Source: Dirofilaria immitis (lineage: Eukaryota; Nematoda; Chromadorea; Rhabditida; Onchocercidae). Taken from it: a stretch of 64,000 nucleotides of DNA. The DNA lies in contig JAKNDB010000107.1 in assembly GCA_024305405.1 (NCBI GenBank), forward strand, positions 4,014,501-4,078,500. The letters are read 5' to 3'. Below are positions 49,491 to 62,146 of the stretch, piece by piece (positions within the stretch are counted from its first letter, which is position 1; each line of letters starts with the position of its first letter). The notes beneath the pieces were generated by a model, which had not been told where the DNA came from, made no database searches, and saw nothing but the letters and a program-made list of their open reading frames with translations. The translations under genes and the position numbers were made by a program.

Positions 49491-50587
49491 CCTCTTCCTT
49501 ATCCACCATCTTTTCTTTCTATCAATACTATATTATAACTTTTCATTCTCTTACTCTTCAATGCTCTTTTTTGCTACTTTTTTTTGCATGCATTGGATTT
49601 CTTATTGCTAATATTATCTTATCTTTCAACGGTAATGATTAATTGATTAATTAATTAATATTTACTGCACTTATATAATTTCAGTTTTTTAAATTTATTA
49701 TTTATTCATTTCCAAATCTTTTCTCCTTTCAAAATTATATAGCAAACTTTTGAATTTTAATTTTCATATTTAAACTTTCATTTTGACACTTTTCATTTTC
49801 ATATTTCTCTTTTTAAATATTAATATTTTGGAATTTTTTGAAAGATTTTTTCGTTTCGAAAAAAATTTTTGGAAAAAAATTCTCAAATTTTGTATTTTTT
49901 TGACATTTTTCATTTTATTATGTTTTCTTTTTCTTTAAATGATTCATGGTAAGATTTACCAAATTTAGATTTTACTTTGTTATTTTTATTTTCATATTTT
50001 TTAAAAAAATATGAACGGTGAGATTTTTGAGATTTTTGAATTTCAATTTTTAAATTAACCCTTACCCTGTCACCTTTCACTTTCATATTTTTTAACACTT
50101 TGTCACTTTTAATTTTCATATTTTTCGCCTATTTGTTTTGTTATCAGTTTTGATCGTTTCATTTTTCATCATTTCCTCACATTTTCTTGCAAATGATTTC
50201 TGATTAATTTCGTCACCTAAATTTTATTTCATTTTTAAATTTGTGAGTTTTCTGACGCAGTGAGAAATGGCGATCAAAAACGCCATTTTCAAAAGATTTA
50301 AATTTGAAAATTTAATATAAGATCGATTGAGAGAGTTTGTTTGAATTACTTAAAGAAATATTCTCTCAGATATTATTCATAGATTTTAAACGATTTTCCA
50401 CAATTAGTTTAGTAAATTTAAAAAATAATTAAAATATCAAAATATTAATCGAAATTTGATATTTTTGATGTAAAATTTTTGAAAAGAAAATTTCTTTTCC
50501 ATTTTTGCTAAGAAAAATGGACACTGTAAAATGTATTATATTTTATTAATATATATCTTTTCCTTCTTAATTAATTTAATTTCTCTA

Positions 50588-50611
50588 ATTATATATATAT
50601 ATATATATATG
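50588..50611. repeat. TA dinucleotide tract
   Basis: About eleven TA units. Confidence 0.9.
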
Positions 50612-51479
50612 CATATGTATTGAAAAATATTTCCTTTATCTTTTTATAAAATTAGATTTTATTTTGTATGGTAAAAGTAGCAATGAAATAAATATAATAA
50701 GTTTTCATCAAAGTATATTTATTATTTATCATCTTGAAGGTCATCGAGATCTCTCTAAGTCTTTAGATATATTTATTCATGCGATAACTTAATCTGAATT
50801 CTTAATAATTTTTACTGTAATATGAAAGAGGAAATTAACTATTATATATAATTTATTTTCATGCCATAAATATACAATTCATATTATTTCTTCCTTTCAA
50901 AATCTATTTATTTATCTAGACAGTAATTTGAATATTTGAAGAAAGACATATACATATATAGTTGTTGATGATGTACTCCACCTAAATTTAACGAAATTAT
51001 TTAATAATGATCGGATATTTTCGTTATGAAAATAATAAATAATATTATTTCAATAATTATCTGATATATTCAAAATAGATGAGATATTGGTTCTCTATTT
51101 TATTCAATTTCAAATTGTATCTCTTTCAGTTTAATCCATGTTTGTTTAGTTTAATCATATATTATTATTTTTAATTAATATAAGTTGATAATTTTAGCAT
51201 AATCTACTGATATAATTTCAATCACTCTTATATTATTTTATCTTTATTTAAATAGTTAGAAAATGATAATGAATTTTTAAAAGGAATTGAAAAATGAATT
51301 TCATTAATAACAAATTATGCATAGTTCTTTTCAACAATTGTTATCATTATATAAACAATTTAGTTTTATGATTTTTATAAATTTCTTTATAAACATTAGG
51401 TGATGTTTAATGGCCGATGATCATATTGTAACTTGTGAAATAATGAAAATACTGTAGCTTTATGCAATTTATTGAAATA

Positions 51480-51640
51480 GGCGATGACCTTATTCGAAAT
51501 CTTATGAAATGACCAATAGCTTTGTTATAGTTTATAAAATAGACAATAGCTTTTATCATAATTCTGATCAATGATCTTCTGTAGCTTGTAAAATGACCAG
51601 TATGTGTAAGAATGCTAAAATGACCAATAATTAGGACAAG
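51480..51640. repeat. diverged repeat with AAAATGACCAATA motif
   Basis: TGAAATGACCAATAGCTT, TAAAATAGACAATAGCTT, TAAAATGACCAGTA and TAAAATGACCAATA recur at irregular spacing. A related TAAAATGACCAGTC lies at 49043. Confidence 0.45.
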
Positions 51641-52909
51641 TAATTTCTCAATTTTTTGATATAAACAGTAAAATGTGATATGATATTATTTATTTCTTTT
51701 TATTATTTTATAAATTTCAAAATTTGAAATCAAATTTTAATCGCATAATTTCTGTAAATAAATTAAAAGGTAACGAAAAAAATCTATGCAAAATTACAAA
51801 AAGATTAGGCAAGAGTTTTGTACTCTTTTATTCCTTTTCAAATTTTATTATTATCATCCTTCTTTGCCATCCATTTATTAGTTTAGCTAATAAAATTCTC
51901 ATATTTTGATCAATCGATTGATTTTTTCTCTCAGTTTAAATAAGCCAAGATATAGTTTTATTAAATTTATGAAATTACTTAGCAAAAGCTTTTTATAAAA
52001 ATTAAGTGAAATTTATGAAATCATCATTTTATTTGTTTTTCCCATTTTTCATCCTGTTGTCTTATTTTATTGTGCTTTCCTGATAAAATATTATTGACAA
52101 AAGCTTATCAATTTTTCAGTTTATTTTCGTCTTTTCTGCCTTCTTCTCTCTTATCCTTCTTTTCTTCGTTTCTTTTCTTTGCTTATTGTTAATAAGTATT
52201 ATATTTAAGATTCAACAACTCCACTTTTTTATTACTTGTAATAGATATAAAAAGAATATATTCCTTTATATTATTCATTTCATATGTAATTATAAATATA
52301 TTCCAATTATTAATAATATTTTTATAAAAATAAATTAAAATGAGAGGCATATCATTTTGGCTTATTAATTTAATTGATAAAATAATTTTTGATAGAATAG
52401 CGCTTCTATCAAAAGGAATAATATTGAAATTTTAAATATTTATTTAGCAGATGTTATCAATTGCATATAATTAGCATAATCAGACTATAAAACTAGCAAA
52501 TATAATGGAAATTATGATAATATAATTTTTCGAAATATTCAGTAATTCATTTATGCATATTTAGTTGGAAGATTTGATTGAAAATATATTTTTAATTTGT
52601 TAAATCGATCGATCATTTGATAAAAATAGAAAATATTTTTCAGGAAATAAAATTAAATTAAAAAATCTTCGAAAATAATGCAGAAAATGTTACTCTGCTA
52701 TTTCTATTCTTTTTATCTTAAATTTAAAACTTAATGATAAATGAATTTGAAATAGGATAAATATCGATAAAGTAAGGAAAAAATAAGGACAGAGTTAAAA
52801 ATAAAAAATTATCGATCGATAAAGTAAGGGAAAAAGTAAGAAAAAAATAGTATATTGATTAATTTCATTTATTCATTTATATTTTATGAAGTAGTTTGAA
52901 AAGAAGAAA

Positions 52910-53390
52910 GAAACGAAACGAAAATTTCAATCTATTACTTAATTATTTAAGTTTTAAAATGCTATTAAAAATATTAATTGTACACATATTTCTTCTTCTT
53001 CTCTTTATTTTTTCCTTATAATATTGCTCTTTATATACTAATTTAAAATGAGAAAAATATTAAATGAAGAAATTCATTTCCATTACTCAGTTATTTAGAC
53101 TTTCAAATACTACTAAAAATATTATAAAAATAATAATAAAATATCTATATGTTTCTCTCTCTCTTCATCTTACAGCATTGATGTTATATAATAATTTAAA
53201 TTGAGATATTTAAAAACAATTCCAATTCGATTATTTAATTATATATATTTTAAGAACGAAAAGCTATTAAAAATGCTATGAAAATAAATATATTTGCATT
53301 TCTTTTTCTTCCTCTCGTTTATTATCTTGCTGTATTGCTTTTTATGAAATTTCTATAAGGGAAAGAAAAAGTTGCTTAAAAATTTATTAA
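52910..53390. repeat. decayed tandem repeat, period about 135 bp
   Basis: Three to four copies in the order TTACTTAATTATTTAAG, TGCTATTAAAAATATTA, a CTTCTTTTTC tract, TATTGCTCTTTATATACT and GAGAAAAAT. Confidence 0.5.
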
Positions 53391-54094
53391 TTTAATAAAA
53401 ATTAAGATTGAATAATAAGAGAAAATAAAGGAAAAAGAGAGAGAGAAAGGGAGAAAGAAGAAATAAATCTTTTAAAATTATGTTTGTACATACATTTATT
53501 CCTACCAAAAAGTTTTTATTTGTTTTCTTTCTTCTTTTTTGAAAATGAACAAGAGATAAATTAGAAGGAGTAGCTTTAAAAATTAATTTCACTTTGCTAA
53601 AATATCGTGCATAGAAATAATATAAATTAGAATATGCTATTATAATAATTTAAATTAAAGTCTGAAAATCAGAAAGAAAGAATTTTTGAAAAATAAATTA
53701 ATAGTAATTTAGTTGGAAATTTTTTTCCAATTGACTGAAAAAATAAAATGATTAATCGATATAAGCGTTATTTGCATTTTATTTAATTTTTGATTCAGAT
53801 TCAGAGACAAGCATATTCATTCTATCATTATGAAAATTATTAATTAGAGGACTTATAAATTATTCATCCTTGAAATTGACCGATTTCTGAAAATTCTAAA
53901 ATTGATGTTTACGATTTTATAAATCATTCAATCATTCGTTTGAAGTGATTATCAAGTAATTGCACTGAAAGAGCAGATGCAAGGACAAAATTTAAAATAT
54001 GTGTAACATGAAATGTTCAATTACGAGCCATTTAGTCATAATTTTCAAATTTATTTATGCAAATAATACCAATAGTAGTAATGATTATCATGAT

Positions 54095-54190
54095 GATATT
54101 AATGATGATAATAATAGTAATATTGATGATTCCAGGATAATAATAATAATGTTGATGATTCCATGATAACAATAATAATAATAATAATGT
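54095..54190. repeat. tandem repeat with TTGATGATTCCA and AAT runs
   Basis: Three copies of AATATTGATGATTCCA, then GGATAATAATAATAA, with the AAT run growing in the last copy. Confidence 0.7.
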
Positions 54191-56459
54191 TGATCATTCC
54201 AAGAGATTCAAAATTAGTTTCACTTGTGCTTTTGAAATAGTTTATTAGTTAGCACTTGTTCGGAGACAATTTAATTATATTATGCAAAATTTCTTCCTCG
54301 GTCATTGTAACTTTTACTTAACAATAATACGATAATTCTAATAGTCATTATTGATACTATTTATTTACGTCTAAAATTAATAAAAATATATCAGCAAAAT
54401 TGATAGGAAAAAAATGAAATTAAGACATATATGAGAAGAATGCAAATGATAAATGATAAGAATATGTTCTCATTTCTTTCTGTTTTTGTTGTTTGGTATA
54501 GTAACATCAGTTTTTTAATATCGAATTTTCTTAATAATCATATCGATTTTCTTAATATTGATTTTTCTATTGAATTATCTTAATTGTGATTTCGTCATGG
54601 AATTTTTCTTGATACTATTAATTAATGTTGATATATATTTATTAATTTCTTTTAGTGATCTTTTAAGATCGGATTTTCTCAACTCGTAACAACAAATTAA
54701 CGAAACGAAATTATTCATTTTTCTTTAAGAATTTCTGATGAGTATTGTCATTTATATTATTAATAATTTATAATGAGAAAGATTCTCAATAATGTATAGC
54801 TAGAGTTACTTGAAATTTTCTATGTAGAAATACGGTCAGTAAATTTATTCAAATATTAACCAAGATATCGCTGGAATAAGTGTCTTTAAAAGCAACAAAA
54901 ATAGAAGAATTTTTCTAAGAATTACTGTTTCTTGCAAAATATTATTTAAAAAAATTTTTTTGTAATATATTTATATTGTCATAATGCTTGCTGTATTACT
55001 GTATTGAGTGATGTCTTTGGACACGGTATGTTGATATGGTACTCAATAAAAGTATTATTATATTTCTTCTCCTCTTATCTTTTATTCAACATCCACTTCG
55101 ATTTCAGCACATGCGACAATGCTCTCGATTCTTATTAACCTCATTTATAAAAGGCCTCGATTTTCGATAATAAAAAACTTGTTTTTCTTTCCATAAAATT
55201 ATGCAACTTTTCTCCTCTCTACTTTGTATTTCCTTTCTTTATGAAAGTTTAAAAGTTCTATTTAAACAATAAATCAAAAATTATTTTTGTCAATGAAAAA
55301 AAAATCGATAATAATAATAACGAATATCTATCTACCTTTTCGCATCATTTCCTTACATCAATCTATGTCATCTCTAGCTCTTTTTTGACTTTTGTCAAGA
55401 ATTCAATTTTGCATATCATTCGATTTCATTTAAAGTTTGCAATATGGAGAGAATACTTTTCTAAATTAATATTAGCATAAATTATGTAGTGATATCTAAT
55501 ATAAGATACTATATGCTATTGATAACAGCGATATTTAGAGTTAGAGAATTGGAAAGAAATAAATATAATTAATTAAAAATTAATTATCTTCTTATCAGTT
55601 ATGTTTTGGTGATATATTACAAATAGAAAATTTATCTTTCTGTTTTGCATATTTCTTCTATTAAAATTGCTTATAATATATTCGTATAAATTATTATCCA
55701 ATAATATTTGATTTAATAATTTTTATATTTATAATTTGTAACATTACATATAACATCTACAAATTTCATTCATTTTATTTTATTTACTCTTTTATTCATA
55801 TTTATTTATTCTTTTTCATCTATTTACTTAATTAATATGCCACTAAAAAGTAGAAAGGAAAAAGGAAATAAAATAAAATTCTTCTTTCTTAGGAAGAATA
55901 TGAAATTTGGAAAATTTGATAGTATTTGTAAAATGTACTCAAATTGACAGCAATTTCTCGGTTGAAAGATTTATAATTATTTGGACTAACATATTATCAT
56001 GAGCTTAATAAATGAGAGGAATAAAATTTGAGCAATTTGACTGGCTTGATATAATTGTTGGCCTCATTTTCAGAACATTGATACATTACCGATTTATTTA
56101 TAGAATACATCCTAAAGATAAGCCTTTTCTGAATAGTAATTTTTTCTATTCATTATTAAACAGATAATTTAGGTTAATTCTTTTTTTCAAAATTTTACCG
56201 AATGATTTTTTCAAAAATTTCCATTACATTTCAGGAATGATAATTTTCACATTTCTTTTTGTTAGAATTTTATTAGAATTAATATTTTTATAACCAAATT
56301 TATTTTCTCATATGCATAATTTCGATTTTTTTTTTAAATAAAAATCCATTTGAATGTTTGGATAATAATTTGGGGCAAAAACAACAAATAATTTCATTGG
56401 AATAATTGGAATAAATTTGAATAAATGTAAATTATTATATTTACTCTTTTTTCCTTATA

Positions 56460-56690
56460 AAATTCACAATAATTTCTGTTGAAATTATTTTTTGTTCCCA
56501 TGAAGTAGTAGCACATTTTGATAAAACATGCAGTACTCTATGTTGAAATTACTAGTTCTCTTCAAGTAGCAAATTTTGATCAAATTTACAACAATCTGCT
56601 TTTGTAATTATTTGTTCTGCTCAAGTGATAGTACTTTTATATTTTATATAATTTACAGTAATCTTTCTAAAATTATTTGTTCTTTTCGAA
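56460..56690. repeat. decayed tandem repeat, period about 70 bp
   Basis: Three to four copies of TGTTGAAATTATTTGTTC, TCAAGTAGTAGCA and ATTTTGATAAAATTTACA. Short ORFs here (56576-56764) follow the repeat. Confidence 0.5.
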
Positions 56691-57142
56691 AAGAAGAAAA
56701 AAATCATTCAAATAGTTTATCGCAACATATCCTTGAAGCAATGCATGGAATTGAAATAATTTAATTAATAAAGCAGTCGAAATATTGAGATTGCAATTTT
56801 GAATTCATTCAATTGACCCATTCCATTTCTCAGATTCTGAATATTTTTCCGAATTTATGTATTAGCTTTAATCAAATTATTCATTTAAATTATCTATAAC
56901 ACAATTCTGAAGGTTGTTATGTTTATGGAACCCGAGATAAAAACATTGACAGGAAGATTTGAACATGAAGTTAAATCGTGAAGTCCTGAGTAAATGCGCT
57001 GTAATCAGTTTTCAGGATAATCATTATCAATCTTTATATTTTTTCAAAGATATCCAATTAAAATTCGTCAGAAATTTTCCGAAATTTCCTCTCTCTTCTA
57101 ATTGTTGTTTTAGTCTTCTTATTTATTTGCTTCTTTTTATAG

Positions 57143-57342
57143 TATACGACGTACGGGAAATCCGTTACGTGATCGGATGCATCGAACAGAAAATTCGCTA
57201 GAAATATGGATTCTGGAAGCAAAGGTATTCCCTTGAAGCGAAAATATTATTGTGAGATATGTCTCGATAAGACATTATATGCTCGAACATCAGCAAAACC
57301 ACGTAGTGATATTTGTTTTTGGGGCGAGCATTTCTATTTCAG
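57143..57342 (+). CDS. gap-2: gap-2 exon, first half of the C2 domain, with apparent frameshift
   Basis: Acceptor TTTTTATAG, donor TTTCAG|GTCTAT. With AG from 47615 it reads Ser, then [19 protein letters not shown], then EIWILEAK. At 57224 the conserved reading moves to the next frame: [31 protein letters not shown] and FWGEHFYF. This is the start of the C2 domain that sits before the GAP domain and binds membrane, closely matching human SynGAP ([39 protein letters not shown]). One G is missing from what should be AAGGG; the exon is 200 bases where 201 would keep frame. Read literally the frame stops within four codons. Assembly error is most likely. The leftover AG joins T at 57822 as Ser. 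Confidence 0.88.
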
Positions 57343-57821
57343 GTCTATTTTTCTAATCATCTTTTTCGTATTTTTCTTGTAGATTTCATCAAATTTTCAG
57401 TTTACCTTTCCTAATTTTAAAAGTTCTTTGTAGAAAAGTTTTTGAAATTATTGTTTTTTTTTTTAAATATATATTTGAAATATTTAGGAAATATTTTCTT
57501 CCTAGAAACAATAAATAAATAAACAATTTTCAGTACTGCTTATTATTCAATTATATGACAAATTTTAATTATACTATCCTAAATTAATAAATATTTTTAT
57601 TTTACATCTTTCCTACGTTCATCACAACTTAGCAAGTTGAAAAGGATAAATGAAATTTAATTATATAATAATTTAAATAATTTCCTGTAATTTTTTCTTT
57701 AGGATTCAAGATATATGTTTATTTTTGTCTTTTTAATTTTTGCAGTTTTGTAATAATAGCAGTATTAATATAATAATGATCGATATTTATTTTTATTAAA
57801 AAATAATTTTGAAAATTTTAG
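57343..57821 (+). other. intron, 0.5 kb
   Basis: GTCTAT to AATTTTAG. AT-rich; nothing else seen. Confidence 0.8.
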
Positions 57822-57961
57822 TCCAATTCCAAAATTGGAAAATGTTTGCATCAATTTATATCGTGAAGCAGACGCGAAAAAAGGAAGGATCGTTCAACGC
57901 TGATTGGTTATATTCAAATTAAAATTGATCAACTTACTACGCGACATCCGGTAGAGCGATG
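57822..57961 (+). CDS. gap-2: gap-2 exon, second half of the C2 domain, with apparent frameshift
   Basis: Acceptor AAATTTTAG, donor CGATG|GTTTGT. With AG from 57342 the frame is Ser, PIPKLENVCINLYREADAKK. After the A-run at 57877-57882 the family match continues one frame over as RKDRSTLIGYIQIKIDQL, then TTRHPVERW. This matches the SynGAP C2 strands (VHLYRDSDKKRKKDK, YVGLV) and the ERWYPV/EQWYPV ending. One A is missing; the exon is 140 bases where 141 is expected. The original frame stops just after VQR. It ends with TG of the conserved Trp in phase 2. The next exon should begin with G and encode YPV, but I could not find one before base 64000. Confidence 0.85.
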
Positions 57962-58809
57962 GTTTGTTTTGTTTATTTATTTAGCTATTTTAGTTTTCTC
58001 TCTATTCTAATTTCATCCAATAAAATATGACAATAATAACTGGAATCTTTCTCTTTCATAAATAGCAACTTTTTAAGAAAAATAAACAAGCAGAAAAGAA
58101 CTTCTGAATACTGTATATTTTAGAAGTTTTGAAATTTTGATCTTGAATGATTAAATATTCTATTTATTAATATTTTCGGTGTGGTGTTTTTATGATGAAA
58201 TATTTTTGTTTTTGTTTTTAATTTCGCATTTCTTTATTATGAATGTACTAAAATTGATTGAATGATATAATTATTTCTCTCCTCTCTTTTAAATTTTTGG
58301 TACGAGTCCAACTGGATTGGTTCAAGTATCAATTTTTAAATATAAATGAAAATTTATTATTATCAAAGCTGGTAAAATACCTGTTTCAATTTTGTTGCTT
58401 TTTCAAGTACTATCTTTACTAATAAGTGTGGTTTTCGATAATATTGTAAAAAAGCAATCAATCAAAATTTGAATTCTCAAGCTTGCATATGATGGAAGGA
58501 ATATTTTATTATATCTCGAAACTGATAAAAATCATAACGATAATATTAATAATAATAATATAATATATTAAAATAATTTATTCTGATTCGGCTTCTATCA
58601 ACAATATCATTGTCATCATAGTTAATATTATCATTCTTCCTGCTATATTATCAGTCTCGATATATATATGATTCAAAAATGACTAATTCTTTTTGCTTCC
58701 ATTTGATAGTTATAATTCTTTTTGTTTTTCTTTAAATTTATTCTTTATATTTTTATTTATTTTGAAATTATGAAATTTCGAATTTTTATAAAATTTTAGC
58801 ATCTTTTAC

Positions 58810-58930
58810 TTCTTCATTGTTTGCCAGATCTTTGACATAACTTCTGATTTAGGAATAATTGATCACAATCTTGATTCAGGACTAATTGATACATTGTATT
58901 TTGATTTAAGATTAATTTGTCTCTATTTTC
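58810..58930. repeat. diverged tandem repeat, period about 35 bp
   Basis: Three copies of CTTGATTCAGGACTAATTGA, then TACA, with changes. Confidence 0.5.
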
Positions 58931-59310
58931 TTCCATCAAAATTGATATCAAAGACAAGTTCCACTTCATTTCATCTTTTTATATTTTTATTAATTATCTT
59001 ATAATTAATTATTGGATGAGTTAAAAAGAAAAAATATGTATATCTTGAAATTGATATTGAAAAGCTAAATATTGGTTTATTTTTTACATGCGATGATATT
59101 ATATGGAAATGGATTATGCTAATTTTATCCTAAATTTATATAATCTTTCACGATCATAAGAACTTCTTATATATTATATGTAATCATTTATTAAGTTATA
59201 AAACAATTTTGATCATTTATAATGTTTAATCTGAAATATATCAATAATGATATTTTGAATTGAAGATATTCCTAGATGTAAATGTAAAAAGTCCAAAAAA
59301 TCAGTAGAAC

Positions 59311-59388
59311 TTAGATAATTCATGAATTCGAATTTTGCATATAATATTAGTTAGATAATTCATGAATTCGAATTTTGCATATAATATT
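59311..59388. repeat. 40-bp perfect tandem duplication
   Basis: TTAGATAATTCATGAATTCG, then AATTTTGCATATAATATT, occurs twice, starting at 59311 and 59351, with no mismatch. A recent duplication. Confidence 0.95.
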
Positions 59389-61607
59389 GGTTTATCGATA
59401 GATTTTAAATTATTCAATGAAATAATTGCTAAATATTTTTATAAATTTTTATTAGCAAAATTTTTCAAACCTAAAGGTATTAGCATCCTATTTATATTAC
59501 AATAAAAATTTTAGTATTAAATTTCGGGTCACCGGTGGATTATATTTTTCTGTTGAAAAATCATCAATTATTTTTGATGATGTATATTTACTTAGCCATT
59601 ACGGCGATCTATTTCAGTGTGTTTTTTTCCTTTTTAGTAATTTGACCTAAATTGAATATTTACTATTTTTTAAAATTACCCGTATTCTTTTCAATTTATT
59701 GTATGATTGAAATTTATTTTCCATAGACGTATACAAATGATAATTTGATGGCATGTCACTTTTTCTGGCGTACCAATTATTTAATTTATATCATCCTTTT
59801 TTATCCTAATATTTTCTCTCTTATTATTCTTTTTTTGCTAGGGCTTTTAGAAATTTTTATATAATTGAGTTTTTATGACAAAATCAAAATCTCATATTAA
59901 CATGATATTATCATAGTTTCACTCCATGAAGAATTTTGTTTTGTTGAATAATTTATAAGACAAATTTTATTATCATATTCATCAAATGAGTTGAAAACAA
60001 CTTTTCCAAGTTATCGGATTTATTGCTTTAAAGAAGATCATTTCGAAATAGTTTAAAGGTAAAAATAAGTAACAACTTTATCAAAGATTTTTTCGCATCA
60101 TCGAAATTTCCAAATTTAAATTTCTTTATGAACCAAAAAGAAAAATTTTAATGAGATTTCTCATGTTGCAGTAATCTGAACCATAAACGAATTTAATGAA
60201 AATAATAATTTATAAAGCATTTTCTGATTTCTGATTCTTTTTTTCGTATATATTGCTTAATTTAACAATGAAAGAAGTTATAAAACAAAACGAAAAAAAA
60301 ATTCGGAGCGTTTTGTATTTACATATTATTTCTATTTTTAATATATGAAATTGAATTAAAGCGAAAAGATAATTGAATAGAAAAGAAAAAAAAGATTCGA
60401 AGGATGAAGAAAAATGGAAAGAATAATAGAAAGAATAAAAGTATCGAATAGCGATTTTTGATACTTCTAATTCGAATAATAATGTTAATTGTAATTAAAT
60501 TGATGGTAGTAATGATGATGGTATTGCTGACAATATTATAATGATTAATGATTCAGACTTAAATACACTTAAACCGATTTTTATTTTTTAATTCTAATAC
60601 CTTTTTAAAGTTATGCAATTCGAATTTAAATTGTGATATGCTCTTTCTATCCATTTGTATGACAATTTTTTTTGCTTCCTTCCTCTCAAAATGATTGTAT
60701 TTTTCAATAAACAGTTTTTTTGAAAAATTTTCATTGAATTAAGCAAAAACTATTTTTTGGAGAAAAAAATTCAACTAATGAAAATATATGACATAGCGTT
60801 AATTATCTAATTAATTCATTCCTATATTTACTTTTAAATTTTAATTAAATGAAATATTTTATAGTAATATTTAAAAATCATTTCGATTATTTCTTTTTTC
60901 TGCCATCTTTTTATTTATTAACATACTTTTTTTTTTTTATTCCATATGTCATTAAGTTTGCATTTATTAATGAGATGTAATTTCTAAAATGAATGAATTA
61001 GATTTATTTCCGGTTAATCATAATATAATTTATCTGGTTCACTGAATATTATTTTCTCTTAAAATTTATGTCTCTTCCAATATTCCTACAGATGTTCTAA
61101 ATATACATTATCATATATGTATGTAAGTGACTATTGTCTTTCTTGATTGTTATTATTATTTTTACTTTAATTATCAATTATTGTATATATTATTTTAAAG
61201 CTCTATCAAATATTTCCCGATAAAAAATTTTAAAATCTAAATATAATTAAATTTAAATAATAAAATTAAAAAGCAATTTATTCTATTCATTCTGCCTTAG
61301 ATTCGGATGCCAAAATTTTAGTATTTTAATTAGAAATTAAGCATTTATATTAAACATTTTATTAACCATCGAACTGTGATAAATATTATGCTATATAATT
61401 ATATTAAAATTGCGATATTTAAAATTTGATTCAGTACTTAAAATTTAATTAAGAGTTTTTAAAAATTTTATAAATGGATGTTTTGATCAGATAAGCAAAT
61501 TTTTCATCGGTTATGTTGGCAAATTTGATTTAATCTAAAGGTCGCAGTGAAAAAAAAAGAAAAAAATGTGACAATGAAATAGGAGTGATGATTTGTCGTT
61601 TGTCATA

Positions 61608-61684
61608 ATGAATGACAAATTGGTATTAGTATGGGAAAAGACGAGGACGAAGGTTAAGATACAGTATATATTTGGTACCAGATG
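61608..61684 (+). CDS. possible alternative first exon (weak)
   Basis: ATG at 61608 reads MNDKLVLVWEKTRTK, then VKIQYIFGTR, and reaches a good donor (ATG|GTAAAA), leaving TG in phase 2. The exon at 57822-57961 also ends TG in phase 2, so both could join the same unseen downstream exon and complete Trp. It would give a short isoform lacking the PH and C2 domains. If not spliced it is a 26-codon ORF ending at TAA 61686. An inner donor (AAG|GTTAAG at 61652) is also possible. No homology. Confidence 0.25.
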
Positions 61685-62146
61685 GTAAAAACTTTCTTTA
61701 CAACGACAACAAAGCTATATTGAATATTGTACGGATAAATGATCACTGTCGTCATCTGTTGATCTCGACTGTTCAATACTGTTGATTCAAGTTTTTTTCC
61801 TTTTACATTTTGATTCTCTATACTTATTCATTCTTCTAAATTTACTTGACCAAATTTTCTCCCTCTTTTCTCATTTATCGCTTCTTTAGAATCATTCTTT
61901 TAGAAATTGAAAATTAGATTTAGAATGAGAAATTGAAAAAATTATAAAATCAATTTAATGTTAAAACGATATTTTCTTAATAATTAAAATTTGAATTTAT
62001 TTAGACCATTTTTATTCACTTGTCTATTTGTTTACTTATTTATTTTCAAATTCTTCTTCACCATTTCAGTTTCATTTCGCGTCATTTGAATTTTCTTTAT
62101 TTACGTACTAATTATGCATATAATTATGATTATATTCTGATTATAT

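Larger units (their letters stand above)
47616..57142 (+). other. intron, 9.5 kb
   Basis: GTTAAT to TTTTTATAG. It holds GA, CT, GT, TTG and ATC microsatellites, several decayed tandem repeats and one GC-rich open segment (49148-49324). A strong pyrimidine-tract acceptor at 49136 (CTTCCAACAG) is followed by stops within ten codons in all frames that could join the gap-2 frame. Confidence 0.6.

Noticed and set aside
55102..55165. Acceptor TTCGATTTCAG followed by ATGCGACAATGC
   Set aside because: The frame ends after 19 codons with no donor, and no phase links it to the RasGAP exons.
56959..57201. 80-codon ORF starting MNMKLNREVL
   Set aside because: Its last third is an out-of-frame reading of the C2 exon, and the rest has no motif. 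A partly GC-richer lead (56930-57000) is noted but has no usable donor.
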